In this document: positions 42,148-51,725 of the stretch, piece by piece
How positions within the stretch are numbered: position 1 is the stretch's first letter
How the letters are laid out: each line of letters begins with the position of its first letter
Source: Clostridium beijerinckii
GTDB taxonomy: Bacteria; Bacillota; Clostridia; Clostridiales; Clostridiaceae
DNA: 64,000 nt
Direction of reading: 5' to 3'
NCBI RefSeq assembly: GCF_036699995.1
Contig: NZ_CP144906.1
Span: forward strand, 3,917,001 to 3,981,000
Program-made: the position numbers and the translations under genes
Notes under the pieces: model-generated
What the model saw: only the letters and a program-made list of their open reading frames with translations
What the model was told of the DNA's origin: nothing
Databases searched by the model: none

Positions 42148-43122
42148 TTAGTCTAATTTTAATATTGTTTCATCTTTATTTAGTTTTGATAATTCAACGC
42201 TTGTCCTCCATAAATCTTTTCTATTTTCTTTATTATAGGAAAGCTTCGAAGTTTTTATTTCTCTTGTGCCTTTAAAATATTTACCTGTAATTTCATTAAG
42301 TTCAGGATTAATTATGAGTGATGCTAATGCTTTACCTGATTTGCTAGCAGTATTAGCACTTGGACGAACTAAAGTAAAAATAGGGAGAATATAATCACAA
42401 ACAAATCTCATTAAAGGAGGAAAAGTGCGTGAAAACCCTGTACCTGGCATTTGTCCAGGATCAAAAGCATTTACTGTAATATTTTTATTAGTTTGTTCTT
42501 TTATTCTTTCGGCTAACTCATATACGCAGTATATATTGCATAATTTTGAAGTTGTGTAGCGACGTTGACCAATCGTCATCATATTTTTACTTTCATTAGC
42601 ATCCTTAGGATAAGCTAATAATCTTGCATTTTCATATACAGGCTCAGCTATCCCTGTTTTTTGTAATGGATCATGAGTTCCACTACTAACAAAGACTATT
42701 CTACCTGAATCAGTCATCTTTTCTAGCAGCATATTGGATAGTAGAAAATGTCCAAGATGATTTATTCCAAAGGTACTTTCAAAGCCATCTTTAGTATAAT
42801 GAGTTTTATCAACCATAATTAATCCTGCATTGCAAACTAAAGCATATAGTGGTGGATAATTTGATTTTGAAAATTTGCTCACAAAATTTCTTACTGATTC
42901 TAAGGATGCAAGGTCAAGTTCCAAAGAAGTTATGTTGTTATTGTTTGTTTCTTTAATTAGTGAATTAACTGCATCATTTGCTTTAGCTGCATTACGGCAA
43001 GCTAGTATAACATGATTATTAATATTAGCTTTAGCAATGTTTTTAGCACATTCATAACCTAATCCTGAGTTCCCCCCAGTTATAATAATTGTTTTTTTAT
43101 TTGAATTCATTTCATTTAACAT
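42148..43122 (-). CDS. Short-chain dehydrogenase/reductase (retinol-dehydrogenase-like)
   Basis: 324 residues from the ATG at 43122 (AAGGAG upstream). TIIITGGNSGLGYECAKNI (TGxxxGxG), YALVCNAGL (NAG), IVFVSSGTH, YTTSKLCNIY (YxxxK) and NAFDPGQMPGTGFSR. Resembles protochlorophyllide-/retinol-dehydrogenase-type SDRs that act on hydrophobic substrates. Divergent from TetR at 43264 with two shared operators. Confidence 0.92.
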   Translation of the reverse strand: MLNEMNSNKKTIIITGGNSGLGYECAKNIAKANINNHVILACRNAAKANDAVNSLIKETNNNNITSLELDLASLESVRNFVSKFSKSNYPPLYALVCNAGLIMVDKTHYTKDGFESTFGINHLGHFLLSNMLLEKMTDSGRIVFVSSGTHDPLQKTGIAEPVYENARLLAYPKDANESKNMMTIGQRRYTTSKLCNIYCVYELAERIKEQTNKNITVNAFDPGQMPGTGFSRTFPPLMRFVCDYILPIFTLVRPSANTASKSGKALASLIINPELNEITGKYFKGTREIKTSKLSYNKENRKDLWRTSVELSKLNKDETILKLD

Positions 43123-43165
43123 AATAACACTCCTTCTTTGCAAGTAAATTTAACATATTTTGTAA

Positions 43166-43216
43166 TTGACACTGTCAACTTGAATTTATTATAATCCCTA
43201 ACATTGACGGTGTCAA
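43166..43216. promoter_or_regulatory. Twin TetR operators
   Basis: TTGACACTGTCAA (43166-43178) and TTGACGGTGTCAA (43204-43216), centres 38 bp apart, in the SDR/TetR divergent gap. Confidence 0.75.
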
Positions 43217-43263
43217 CATAGTGTTGTAAAATTATTATAAATATATTGGCAAAAGAGGTTCAT

Positions 43264-43839
43264 ATGAAAAATAGTAATGATACAAAACAAAAATTGATTG
43301 ATGTCACAAGGCAAATGATTGATACAAGTGGTGTTGATTCGGTTAGTATGCGTGACCTTGGAAAAGAAACGAATTTATCTAGAAGTGCAGTTTATGTATA
43401 TTTTAAAAATAAAGATGATTTACTTGCAGCCATTGTGACTGAAAATTTTGATACGCTAAAAAACCGTATTTCAAAATTAATTGGAGAAATAAATAATCCT
43501 AAAAAACTTGTTTATGAAGTCTTATATGCATTTTATGATTTTGGCATAAAGAATCAAGAGCATTATCCATTAATGTTCCGCAAGCAATGGAATAAGGAGC
43601 AATATCCTACCCTGCACATTTCAGCCATTGAAGTATTTGCACTCTTGTATGAATGTTTGGAAAAAGCTCATGAACAAAAATGTACTGTTAATAAATCGCC
43701 GAAACAATTAACCGCAATGGCATCTTCATTTATTCTTGGTCTTGTTGAGCTTAACTCTACTGGGCATCTAGAACCAGAAAAAGGATTAGATGATCCGACT
43801 GATTTAATTAATTCATTTGTAGATGTTATTTTTATTTAA
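43264..43839 (+). CDS. TetR/AcrR-family regulator
   Basis: 191 residues from the ATG at 43264 (GAGG upstream). TKQKLIDVTRQMIDTSGVDS, MRDLGKETNLSRSAVYVYFK, and a TetR_C_13/WHG-like C-terminal domain. Divergent from the SDR gene. Its 3' end has a decayed copy at 39651-39736. Confidence 0.9.
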   Translation: MKNSNDTKQKLIDVTRQMIDTSGVDSVSMRDLGKETNLSRSAVYVYFKNKDDLLAAIVTENFDTLKNRISKLIGEINNPKKLVYEVLYAFYDFGIKNQEHYPLMFRKQWNKEQYPTLHISAIEVFALLYECLEKAHEQKCTVNKSPKQLTAMASSFILGLVELNSTGHLEPEKGLDDPTDLINSFVDVIFI

Positions 43840-43900
43840 GTAATAAAACATTAACATGAAATTTTAGAATTTATTTTATGAGTTATTTACTATATAAGAT

Positions 43901-43941
43901 GGGGGGGCGGTTTTAACTTGGACTTTCAAAATTGTCCCCCC
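43901..43941 (+). terminator. Strong G-rich hairpin
   Basis: GGGGGGGCGGTTTT pairs with AAAATTGTCCCCCC over 14 positions including G-U pairs, 13-nt loop. It follows the TetR stop by 62 nt. No T run, but very stable for this genome. Confidence 0.55.
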
Positions 43942-43985
43942 TCATTTCCTAAAAACTTTGAGCATAAAAAAACACACCATTCATT

Positions 43986-44360
43986 TTAAATAAGCGTGTC
44001 TCTTGAACCAAAGTCGGAAGGTCTGTACGCAATCCCATCAAATGCAGAAGAATGGCCATTGCAGTCAGGTTTACCTTTTGGATAATTTACAGTTGCAATA
44101 CCAACCATATTTTCATATGCTCTTGATCTCAACTGTGAAATGCGGTTTATCTCCATAGGGCAAGCATTTGGTACTAAAATAATCTCAACGCCTTTTAACC
44201 TAAGAATTCTTGCGCTTTCTGGAAATTCCCTGTCATAGCAAATCATTGCACCTATTTTTACATTACCTTGGGAAGTGCCTAAATCGGCAACATAAAAATC
44301 ATCACCGGCTGTTAATCTGCATTCATCTCCAAAATCACAGGTATGAACCTTTGCATAGGT
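43986..44360 (-). pseudogene. Internal fragment of a carbon-nitrogen hydrolase
   Basis: One frame from 44360 reads AKVHTCDFGDECRLTAGDDF, then VKIGAMICYDREFPESARIL (nucleophile Cys of nitrilase family) and NACPMEINRISQLRSRAYEN. Both ends are missing: no lysine/glutamate-bearing N-terminal part, and the end RPSDFGSRDTLI is out of family. It abuts the end of murI at 44364, marking a deletion joint. Confidence 0.75.
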
Positions 44361-44363
44361 AAG

Positions 44364-45152
44364 TTAATTATATTCGTTTATATTATCCATTCTTTTAAAT
44401 AGTCTGTTATACCTATCTAATTCTGCTTTATCCTCGACTATAATTCCTGAATTATAGAAAGTGATATTGCCATGCCCTTCATTCAATAAATTCATTTCTT
44501 TCAAAATTCTTTTAAGATTTTTTGCAGTACCAATATTTCCATCAATTATACTAACATTTGAAGGCACTAATTTTCTAACCATATCTTTATAGTACGAAAA
44601 ATGGGTACATCCTAAAACAATAGCCTCATAATTATTTAAATCAAATTTAAATAACTCATCTTTAAGATACGGTAATACTATTTCTTCATCAAACTCTAGT
44701 TTTTCTGAGAATTGAACTAATCCTGGAAGAGGCAGTAAGTCAACAACATGTTCGTTATCTAATTTATAAATAAGATTATGTAATTTTTCTTCCTTTAACG
44801 TCAAAGCAGTAGCAGTTACCAAAACTCGTTTATTCATATCTTTGTTTTTCTCAATAGCGGGCTTTACTGCAGGCTCCATACCAATAATCGGAATGCTATA
44901 TTTACTTCTCAACTCCTCTATTGCCACACTTGTAGCAGTATTACAAGCAATAACTACTGCCTTAACTCCTTGTTTAACAATAAAATCTATAGCATTTAAA
45001 ATATACTTTTTAACTTCATCTTTTGGTTTTGGTCCATATGGAACATTTGATGTATCTGCATAATATATATAATCTTCATTAGGTAACACTTTTAACGTAT
45101 CATATAATACAGTAATACCACCGATACCTGAATCAAAAAAACCTATTTTCAT
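44364..45152 (-). CDS. murI: Glutamate racemase
   Basis: 262 residues. IGFFDSGIGGITVLYD, YYADTSNVPYGPKP, VIACNTATSVAIEEL (first catalytic Cys) and AIVLGCTHFSYYKDMV (second catalytic Cys plus His). Converts L- to D-glutamate for peptidoglycan in the cytoplasm. GGAGGAAT lies before the start. The upstream 45153-45436 stretch holds no gene. Confidence 0.96.
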   Translation of the reverse strand: MKIGFFDSGIGGITVLYDTLKVLPNEDYIYYADTSNVPYGPKPKDEVKKYILNAIDFIVKQGVKAVVIACNTATSVAIEELRSKYSIPIIGMEPAVKPAIEKNKDMNKRVLVTATALTLKEEKLHNLIYKLDNEHVVDLLPLPGLVQFSEKLEFDEEIVLPYLKDELFKFDLNNYEAIVLGCTHFSYYKDMVRKLVPSNVSIIDGNIGTAKNLKRILKEMNLLNEGHGNITFYNSGIIVEDKAELDRYNRLFKRMDNINEYN

Positions 45153-45436
45153 TTTTTCTATTCCTCCAATAAATAAAATTTATATGCTACTCCACTGAAG
45201 CTTTATTTCATCATTGTTTCACATAAATTTACTTCAGCAAAACAATTATAACATATTTGGTAAATATCACATTATTCAATTTTTAAAATAAAACTACTTT
45301 AAAAGATTATTTTCAAATTTTTGATTATCGCAAAAAATAAGAAATCTACTAATATAAAAATTATCTTATTAGTAAAGACAGGACTGATGGTGTTTTATAT
45401 ACTCAAATTACATGTGGAGCTGGCATAACTAATTAT

Positions 45437-45520
45437 AAGTTACATATTTATAAACTTGTAATTAATTTTATTGTATGATAAAATCAAATTACAAGTTACA
45501 TACTTAAGCATTTGTAACTT
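45437..45520. promoter_or_regulatory. Twin dyad operators before the ferredoxin-nitroreductase
   Basis: AAGTTACA-N12-TGTAATTA at 45437-45464 and AAGTTACA-N12-TGTAACTT at 45493-45520, left edges 56 bp apart. Same geometry as 24656-24739. The second site ends 42 bp before the ATG. Confidence 0.7.
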
Positions 45521-45562
45521 TCAATTAAATTCTATAATCATCTCAAGGGGAGGAATTATAAT

Positions 45563-46405
45563 ATGGAAAAAGATAATAGAAATTTGATACAGGTTGATCA
45601 ATCTAAATGTACTAAGTGTGGAAGCTGCTCCAAAGTCTGTCCAACTGATTTTATAGGTATGGATGAAAATGGGCCAAAGGTAGTAGGACAATTTTGTATC
45701 TCCTGTGGGCACTGTGTGGCTGTTTGTCACAGTGCAGCACTTGACAATGTAAAAACACCTTTAGCAAATCAAGTAGAACTAGAAAAAACACCAGTTCTTG
45801 ACGAAGATACTGCATCTAACTTTCTCCGCAGCAGACGTTCTATTAGGGAATTTCAAAATAAACCAGTTCCTAGAGAAAAGATAGAACAGCTTTTAAATGT
45901 TGCCAGGTTTGCGCCAACAAGTGGTAATTCACAAGGAGTTTCCTATCATGTAATTGATAATCCTGATACATTACGCAAAATCACATCAGTTGCTGTTGAT
46001 TGGTTAGAAGAGGCATTGAAACACCCACCTTATGCTGGATCACCATTAGAAGCACCATTTACCAGTCATGTAAGACACTATCGTGAGACTGGTGATGATG
46101 TTGTATTGCGTAATGCTCCTTGTCTAGTGATACCAATAGTTCATAAAAATTCTTCATCAATGGGACATGACAGTACGCTTTTTTCTCTAGCATATGCTGA
46201 ACTTTATGCGACTTCAATGGGACTTGGAAGTTGCATTACTGGATTTTTTGACGCTTGTGCTACTGCTGGCTATAAACCATTACTTGATATTTTAAATTTA
46301 CCAGAAAATATGAAGGTTACAGCAGGACTTATGGTCGGCTTTCCAAAATACACTTATAACCGTTTGGTAGATAGAAGCCCATTGCAGGTTACTTGGGGAA
46401 AATAA
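45563..46405 (+). CDS. Ferredoxin-nitroreductase fusion protein
   Basis: 280 residues. N-terminal 2[4Fe-4S] ferredoxin: CTKCGSCSKVCPTDFIGMDE and CISCGHCVAVCHSAAL, in which the last Pro-adjacent Cys motif is CHS. Nitroreductase domain from ~residue 90: SRRSIREFQNKPVPREKIEQ, APTSGNSQG, SLAYAELYATSMGLGSC. FMN enzyme that takes electrons from its own clusters. GGGGAGG lies before the start. Likely regulated by the convergent TetR at 46516 (inference). Confidence 0.93.
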   Translation: MEKDNRNLIQVDQSKCTKCGSCSKVCPTDFIGMDENGPKVVGQFCISCGHCVAVCHSAALDNVKTPLANQVELEKTPVLDEDTASNFLRSRRSIREFQNKPVPREKIEQLLNVARFAPTSGNSQGVSYHVIDNPDTLRKITSVAVDWLEEALKHPPYAGSPLEAPFTSHVRHYRETGDDVVLRNAPCLVIPIVHKNSSSMGHDSTLFSLAYAELYATSMGLGSCITGFFDACATAGYKPLLDILNLPENMKVTAGLMVGFPKYTYNRLVDRSPLQVTWGK

Positions 46406-46472
46406 TAAGAAAGAAATTGTATAAGTTGCATTAATTTATATTTTAATGTGACTGTGATTTAGATAACCATAT

Positions 46473-46504
46473 AAGAAATGGCCGATAATAGTCGGCCATT
46501 TCTT
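46473..46504. terminator. Bidirectional terminator
   Basis: Perfect 13-bp stem AAGAAATGGCCGA/TCGGCCATTTCTT with a 6-nt loop between convergent genes. Confidence 0.88.
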
Positions 46505-46515
46505 ATATAGAATAT

Positions 46516-47106
46516 TTACTTATTGGAATTCTTAAGTCCTTTTATTAGAAGATTTATAACAGATTCTATGTTTTGTTTTCGGTCAGGATCTTCAAATGTG
46601 TTTGGATGAATAAAAACGCTGGTTGCAAGATATACAGATCTCGCCTCTTGATAAGGAGATTCTGTAAAGAATATACCCTCTGTAATTCCTTGCACTATAA
46701 CCTTCTCAATAGAATTAATTCCCTCTTCTATACCCTTTTTTATTACTTCCGTTGATCTCTGAGCTAGTTTTATGTAGTTCGCAAACATTTCCGGATCATT
46801 AATAGCACTGTTATGCTTAGCTTCAACAAAACTTTCGAGTAAATTACTAAGTTTAACATCTGCAGGACTATCTTCTTTTAATATGTTATTTGACGGAGCA
46901 TGCAAACGTGTAAGCCAACGCTCGGTAACAGCGTTCCATAGATCTGTTTTTCCATTATAATATCTATAAATAGCAGCATGACTTACTTTTAATAATTTTG
47001 CCACGTCAGTGATATTCGCTTTATCTGGTCCGAAACGGCGAATTATTTCTTCTGTTGCATTAAGGATCGTTTCTTTATCTAGCGATATTTTATCCAAATT
47101 TATCAC
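46516..47106 (-). CDS. TetR-family regulator (GTG or TTG start)
   Basis: 196 residues from GTG 47106; a TTG at 47094 with GCGGTG 5 nt upstream is an equally good start. KETILNATEEIIRRFGPDKA, ITDVAKLLKVSHAAIYRYYN, C-terminal domain of TetR_C_7/17 type. Convergent with the ferredoxin-nitroreductase gene. TTACATTAATTGTAA lies in its own upstream region (47158-47172), related to the half-sites TTACA/TGTAA of the twin dyads. Confidence 0.88.
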   Translation of the reverse strand: MINLDKISLDKETILNATEEIIRRFGPDKANITDVAKLLKVSHAAIYRYYNGKTDLWNAVTERWLTRLHAPSNNILKEDSPADVKLSNLLESFVEAKHNSAINDPEMFANYIKLAQRSTEVIKKGIEEGINSIEKVIVQGITEGIFFTESPYQEARSVYLATSVFIHPNTFEDPDRKQNIESVINLLIKGLKNSNK

Positions 47107-47191
47107 CGCTTTCTTATTTTATTTTTAATTATATCATTTTTAGTTTTATGTTTCAAATTACATTAATTGTAACAGAATTAAATCAAATGAA

Positions 47192-47638
47192 TTATAGTAT
47201 ATCTTCAATTACAAAAAGTTTTTTTGTGTCAGTCATAAATATTAGATATAATTTTGAAGAATCACTATCCTTCTTTTCAATATAGTATTTATAGTCACTC
47301 TGAAAATTGGGCATATTCTCCTTTGGAACATTTAATCCAGACAAAACTTTATCTATTTCTGCTTCGATAGATTTATCTTTATTACTTTCCCAATTTAGAG
47401 ATTGGTCAATATCGTCTTCTTTTGTATATTCAAAAATATGATATCTTTCACCATCCCCATGAACACTTGCTATACTCTCAATTGAATAAATTTCTTTATA
47501 TGAGTCTGGTAATTTAATAGACCAATTGATATCAATAACCTCAGTATATGGTTTATTTATTTGTATATATAGAAATACAGAAATTAAGATCACAACTATT
47601 AATAAAAAAACACCTATAAATTTAAATAATTTTTTCAC
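47192..47638 (-). CDS. Membrane-anchored extracytoplasmic protein, unknown function
   Basis: 148 residues: KKLFKFIGVFLLIVVILISV anchor helix (residues 2-27), then an extracellular domain of ~115 residues (DINWSIKLPDSYKEIYSIES, GDGERYHIFEYTKED). No lipobox. Not recognised. Separate transcription unit; the 47639-48016 stretch upstream holds only promoter sequence. Confidence 0.65.
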   Translation of the reverse strand: MKKLFKFIGVFLLIVVILISVFLYIQINKPYTEVIDINWSIKLPDSYKEIYSIESIASVHGDGERYHIFEYTKEDDIDQSLNWESNKDKSIEAEIDKVLSGLNVPKENMPNFQSDYKYYIEKKDSDSSKLYLIFMTDTKKLFVIEDIL

Positions 47639-48016
47639 TGATTTCCTCCATCAAAAGCAATATAATATTCTGTCTATAAAAAATTAAACCCACTTATGAT
47701 TTTGATTTATTTATGGATAATTATAACATATCTCAAAATATTACATCAGCTAATTTTCAAAAATCTATTTTTATTAATTGCTACGCAAAATCTACATATG
47801 ACTCAATATTACACACATCTAATATTACTATCAATTTTCTATATACATTTCTTTTTAATATTTGGATAATTTATGCATTAATCATTATAATTGACTATTT
47901 ATTTGAATATAAACGTTATTAATAGTCAATAATTCATTTATATTTATTACTTTTTATACTGCACTATTTTCTTTACATAAAGATTATTTTCGCTATAACT
48001 TTAGGAGGTAATACCA

Positions 48017-48703
48017 ATGATCCCAACAAACACACCTGACGTCTTACTAAGAACATTTATACTTTTTATAACATTACTAGTTTTAACCAGAATATTAGGA
48101 AAAAAACAAATGAGCCACCTAACATTTTTTAATTATTTTACTGGAATTACAATTGGCTCAATAGCAGCTAATATGATTCGTGAAACCGAAGAACCTTTTT
48201 GGGATGATTTTATAGGGTTAATTTTTTGGTGTGTGTTAACTCTTTTAGTTGAATACATTGGCTTAAAATTCAGTAAATTAAGACAAATAATTGATGGTCA
48301 ACCTACAATAGTTATAAAAAGAGGGGTAATTTTAAAAGCTTCTTTAACATCTAATCGTGTTAATTTAGATGATTTATTAATGCTACTTAGGAAACAAAAT
48401 ATCTTCTCTATTAAAGAAGTAGAATATGCTATACTAGAACCTAACGGAAACTTAAGTGTAATGAAAAAGCCACAAGATCAGCAAATTACTAAATCTGATA
48501 TGAACATTACTATCCCTACACCAAAATATTTACCATCTGAAATAATTTCTGACGGAAAAATAGTTAGACATAATTTGAAAGAATTAAATTTAAGCGAAGA
48601 TTGGTTATATTCTCAACTTAAAATGCAAAATATATCTAATTTAGCTGATATAATATATGGAGAACTTCAAAGTGATGGTACATTATTCTTACAAAAGAAA
48701 TAA
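48017..48703 (+). CDS. DUF421 (YetF/YcaP-like) membrane protein
   Basis: 228 residues. Three transmembrane helices (~8-26, 35-52, 60-82) precede a cytoplasmic domain with the family motifs RILGKKQMSHLTFFNYFTGI, IGSIAANM, and IDGQPTIVIKRGVI, plus VEYAILEPNGNLSVM. In YetF of Bacillus this domain binds a small molecule, and the proteins are linked to spore germination or membrane stress. AGGAGG lies before the start. Monocistronic. Confidence 0.92.
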   Translation: MIPTNTPDVLLRTFILFITLLVLTRILGKKQMSHLTFFNYFTGITIGSIAANMIRETEEPFWDDFIGLIFWCVLTLLVEYIGLKFSKLRQIIDGQPTIVIKRGVILKASLTSNRVNLDDLLMLLRKQNIFSIKEVEYAILEPNGNLSVMKKPQDQQITKSDMNITIPTPKYLPSEIISDGKIVRHNLKELNLSEDWLYSQLKMQNISNLADIIYGELQSDGTLFLQKK

Positions 48704-48824
48704 TTTATATGCAAAATCTTCTTTCTAACATTTTTTATATAACTTATTTCACATAACCTCACTAACCTTTATACTAACTAAAAATACATTACATGATGTT
48801 TCAAAATTAATCAGGTCAACAAAA

Positions 48825-48863
48825 AACACCAATTATTTATATTTCTCATATAAAATCAGTGTT
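48825..48863 (-). terminator. Terminator of the DUF2200 gene
   Basis: AACACTGATTTTATAT/ATATAAATAATTGGTGTT on the minus strand followed by TTTTG. Related to the hairpin at 41761. Confidence 0.7.
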
Positions 48864-48879
48864 TCTTTGCTTTTGATAA

Positions 48880-49230
48880 TTATTTTCTCAAAATTTTATC
48901 CATCGCTTTTCCTTTTGCTAGCTCATCTATTAGCTTATCCAAATAGCGAATTTCCTTCATAGTTGGTTCTTCAATGTCTTCCACTCGAACACCACAGACA
49001 ACTCCTTTAATCAAAGTCCGTAAAGGATTCATATTAGGAGCTTCTGCAAAGAAAGTCTCAAAATTAGTCTGTTTTTCCAGCTCAGCTTCTAGCTCTTCTT
49101 TGCTATATCCTGTCAACCATAGGATTATTTCATCAACCTCTGTTTTTGTACGTCCCTTTTTCTCCGCCTTCATAACATAAAGTGGATAGACACTTGCTAC
49201 ACTCATTGTATAAATCTTATGTTTTGTCAT
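48880..49230 (-). CDS. DUF2200-family protein
   Basis: 116 residues: [91 protein letters not shown]. This small cytoplasmic family is common in bacteria and of unknown function. It is the only intact member here; decayed copies are at 41812-42099 and 52369-52620. Confidence 0.92.
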   Translation of the reverse strand: MTKHKIYTMSVASVYPLYVMKAEKKGRTKTEVDEIILWLTGYSKEELEAELEKQTNFETFFAEAPNMNPLRTLIKGVVCGVRVEDIEEPTMKEIRYLDKLIDELAKGKAMDKILRK

Positions 49231-49300
49231 AATACATCCTCACTTATGTAATTTTCTTTATTTATAATATTTAAAGCATTTCTCTGAAATTTTCACAAAA

Positions 49301-49328
49301 AAATTCCTCCTAATAATATTAGGAATTT
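49301..49328 (-). terminator. Terminator overlapping the end of the 86-aa gene
   Basis: AAATTCCT/AGGAATTT stem overlapping the stop codon, followed on the minus strand by TTTTTTTG. Confidence 0.7.
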
Positions 49329-49579
49329 ATAAGTTTAATTGAAACTATTGAACATAAGAACAAAAATATGCTGACTCCCATTGATAAGGTGTATTCTTTT
49401 TTCTTATTTAACTTGAAAGAATTAATACCCATTATTAATTGTTGTATTCCTAATAACATAAGCACAATTGGCATAATAATCATTCTTAGATTAGGTTTCA
49501 AAACAGAAAATATTGCTGTTAAAATAGTTATTATTGATATTGTTATATTAATAATTTTGAATTTAGTATTATAATACAT
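49319..49579 (-). CDS. Small three-helix membrane protein, unknown function
   Basis: 86 residues from the ATG at 49579 behind GAGGGG. Hydrophobic segments ~10-28, 33-52 and 68-85. The layout MYYNTKF-KIINITISIITIL ... GINSFKLNKKKEY resembles small DUF3953-like clostridial membrane proteins, but I cannot confirm this. Short spacing to the terminator shows it is expressed alone. Confidence 0.6.
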   Translation of the reverse strand: MYYNTKFKIINITISIITILTAIFSVLKPNLRMIIMPIVLMLLGIQQLIMGINSFKLNKKKEYTLSMGVSIFLFLCSIVSIKLINS

Positions 49580-49752
49580 AATTATCCCCTCAAAATCCAT
49601 AGCGAGTTTATTCGCATTTATTTACATTAATCTAATTATATACCAATTACTTTCAAATATTCAATAAAATCGCTTTCTACTTATAATGTGATCCTCCGTA
49701 TAATTGGAAAGTAATAAAACCTTTATTACTTCCTTTTTAGAATTGCGTGAAA

Positions 49753-49787
49753 AAAATCGTAAATCCAATCTTGAATAATACGATTTT
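49753..49787 (-). terminator. Terminator of the GNAT gene
   Basis: Perfect 9-bp stem AAAATCGTA/TACGATTTT, then TTTTTC on the minus strand. Similar in sequence to 39767-39796. Confidence 0.75.
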
Positions 49788-49868
49788 AAAATTTGCTATT
49801 TAATTTTACTGATTCATAACTATATGGAAAATATTCAACAAATACTATATAGGACTATACATATTATT

Positions 49869-50396
49869 TCATATTAATTTTTCATACAGTTTAAACCAAT
49901 CCAATCCGTAGTTTCCAAGGCCCAAATCAACAGTATCAATATATTTAAATCCACATTTTTCATAAAGCTTAATGGCAGGCATATTACCTTCAAAAACATC
50001 CAACCTAATTGATTTAACTTTTGACTTAGCACTATGTTTATCAGCAAAGTCCATTAGTGCTTTACCTACACCACATTTCATAAATCTTGGATGAACAACA
50101 AATGTATGTATAACAAAAACATCTGAATAGTCATACTCAAATCCCCATTTAACATTATAATATGCCGGTTCAGGCTCATGGCTTAAAATAATAGAACCAA
50201 TGATTGTTCCATTATGCTTTGCTACATAAAGATTTCCGTTTTTAATGCCATCAATTGCATTTTGCCTTACAGGATATATACCCTTTATCCATCCCGGATA
50301 ATTTACTCCATCTGCCAAATAATCATTTAAATCATTATAAAGATTTTCTAATTCATCAATATCATTTACTTGCCCAAATTCAATAGTAATATCCAT
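49869..50396 (-). CDS. GNAT family N-acetyltransferase
   Basis: 175 residues from the ATG at 50396 (GGAGGTG upstream). Motif A FVIHTFVVHPRFMKCGVGKA and motif B DVFEGNMPAIKLYEKCGFKY. Close to the gene at 3286 in length and layout (both have the N-terminal ENLYN/IENIYN stretch and a YPGWIKGIYP/TNWQKGLYP segment). Substrate unknown. Confidence 0.88.
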   Translation of the reverse strand: MDITIEFGQVNDIDELENLYNDLNDYLADGVNYPGWIKGIYPVRQNAIDGIKNGNLYVAKHNGTIIGSIILSHEPEPAYYNVKWGFEYDYSDVFVIHTFVVHPRFMKCGVGKALMDFADKHSAKSKVKSIRLDVFEGNMPAIKLYEKCGFKYIDTVDLGLGNYGLDWFKLYEKLI

Positions 50397-50659
50397 ATGT
50401 ATCACCTCCAAATCAATTTGAAATATAAATTTTGTTTCATTACAATAATTTACCATTGAAAATTGATTATAACATATCTTGTAAAAGCTATATTACTCAA
50501 TTTTCAGAGAGCATTTCTTAATTTAATACACACTTTTTACAGATTGTAAATTACCTTAACGAGAAATTTGAATTTATCGCTCATAATTTTTTAATATCCT
50601 CAATAGAAAACTTATAAATTAGGACTTTAATAAAATTAATATTTTAGTATATATAAGCC

Positions 50660-51598
50660 TTAAATTTCTTCATAATGATTTAGAATCTTTTTAATTTTTT
50701 CATAAATAATAGATTTTAATGATTGTGGTTTCACTGACTTAATAGACGTACCGTATCTAAGGAAATAATCAGATATGAATTCTTCTTCACCCACATTAAA
50801 AAATCCCTTTATAATTGTCTTTGTACCTAATTCTATTTTCATAGAAGGATAGTTTTCCTTATAAAAAATATCTTTTGCACTATCTAAAATTTCTACTTCG
50901 AATTGAATACTTTTATCAGATTGGTAGAACTCTAAGGGAGAATTTATTAATTTTTCAATTGGAAATTCTAACTTATCATTGCTAAATTCTAATGAGGTCA
51001 CTTTATCACATCTAAAAACTTTGTACTTATTACTCTTAAGCTCTATTCCACTAGCATACCACTGTCCAAATTTAGAGGAAATTTCAAAAAACTGTATATG
51101 ATAATTTACAGTTTTGTTATTTTTCAAATACTTAATCTTACAGCTAATTTCATTAATAATGCTTTCTAAAATCTTATCTAAGAATTGACTAACACTATTA
51201 TGCTTGGATGCTTCAAATTTTAAGACCTTTTTCATCTTATTAATTTCTTTTATTTGTTCTCCTGATAGGCAGTTTTCAAATTTTTCATTTAATTTTTCTA
51301 TACTTAAATGAAAAGGTGTAGACTCGTAGGCTTTCAGTGTGAGCATTGCAAAATATAAAGCGTATACTTCATCTATGGTAAATATAATAGGTGACAATAA
51401 TCTATTTTTCAATATAACATATCTTCCGTACCTACCTTGCTCTGCATAAATAGGCATTCCCAATTCTTCTAATGAAGCAATGTCACGCAAAGCTGTACTT
51501 CTTGAAATGCTATATTTATTTATTAAATCACTTAAATTAAAGTAATCGAAGTCATTCAAATACATCATCATATGGTTTAATCTTTCTGATTTTTTCAT
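50660..51598 (-). CDS. YafY-type regulator with HTH_11 and WYL domains
   Basis: 312 residues: KSERLNHMMMYLNDFDYFNL, KYSISRSTALRDIASLEELG (helix-turn-helix) and a WYL domain at ~residues 140-220 whose signature reads FGQWYASGIEL here. WYL domains bind ligands or nucleic acid ends. Divergent from the VOC-family gene at 51726, its probable target. Confidence 0.88.
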   Translation of the reverse strand: MKKSERLNHMMMYLNDFDYFNLSDLINKYSISRSTALRDIASLEELGMPIYAEQGRYGRYVILKNRLLSPIIFTIDEVYALYFAMLTLKAYESTPFHLSIEKLNEKFENCLSGEQIKEINKMKKVLKFEASKHNSVSQFLDKILESIINEISCKIKYLKNNKTVNYHIQFFEISSKFGQWYASGIELKSNKYKVFRCDKVTSLEFSNDKLEFPIEKLINSPLEFYQSDKSIQFEVEILDSAKDIFYKENYPSMKIELGTKTIIKGFFNVGEEEFISDYFLRYGTSIKSVKPQSLKSIIYEKIKKILNHYEEI

Positions 51599-51725
51599 AT
51601 ATCCTCCGTTGTAAAATTTTTCTGAATAAAGGTTTCATATTTTGACACCTTTGAGTATTATACTCTAATTATATCAATAATATAGTCATTGATATCTAAT
51701 TTATTATACAAAGGAGATTAATATT

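Noticed and set aside
47713..47922. 69-codon plus-strand frame before the DUF421 gene
   Set aside because: No ribosome binding site, composition typical of AT-rich non-coding DNA.
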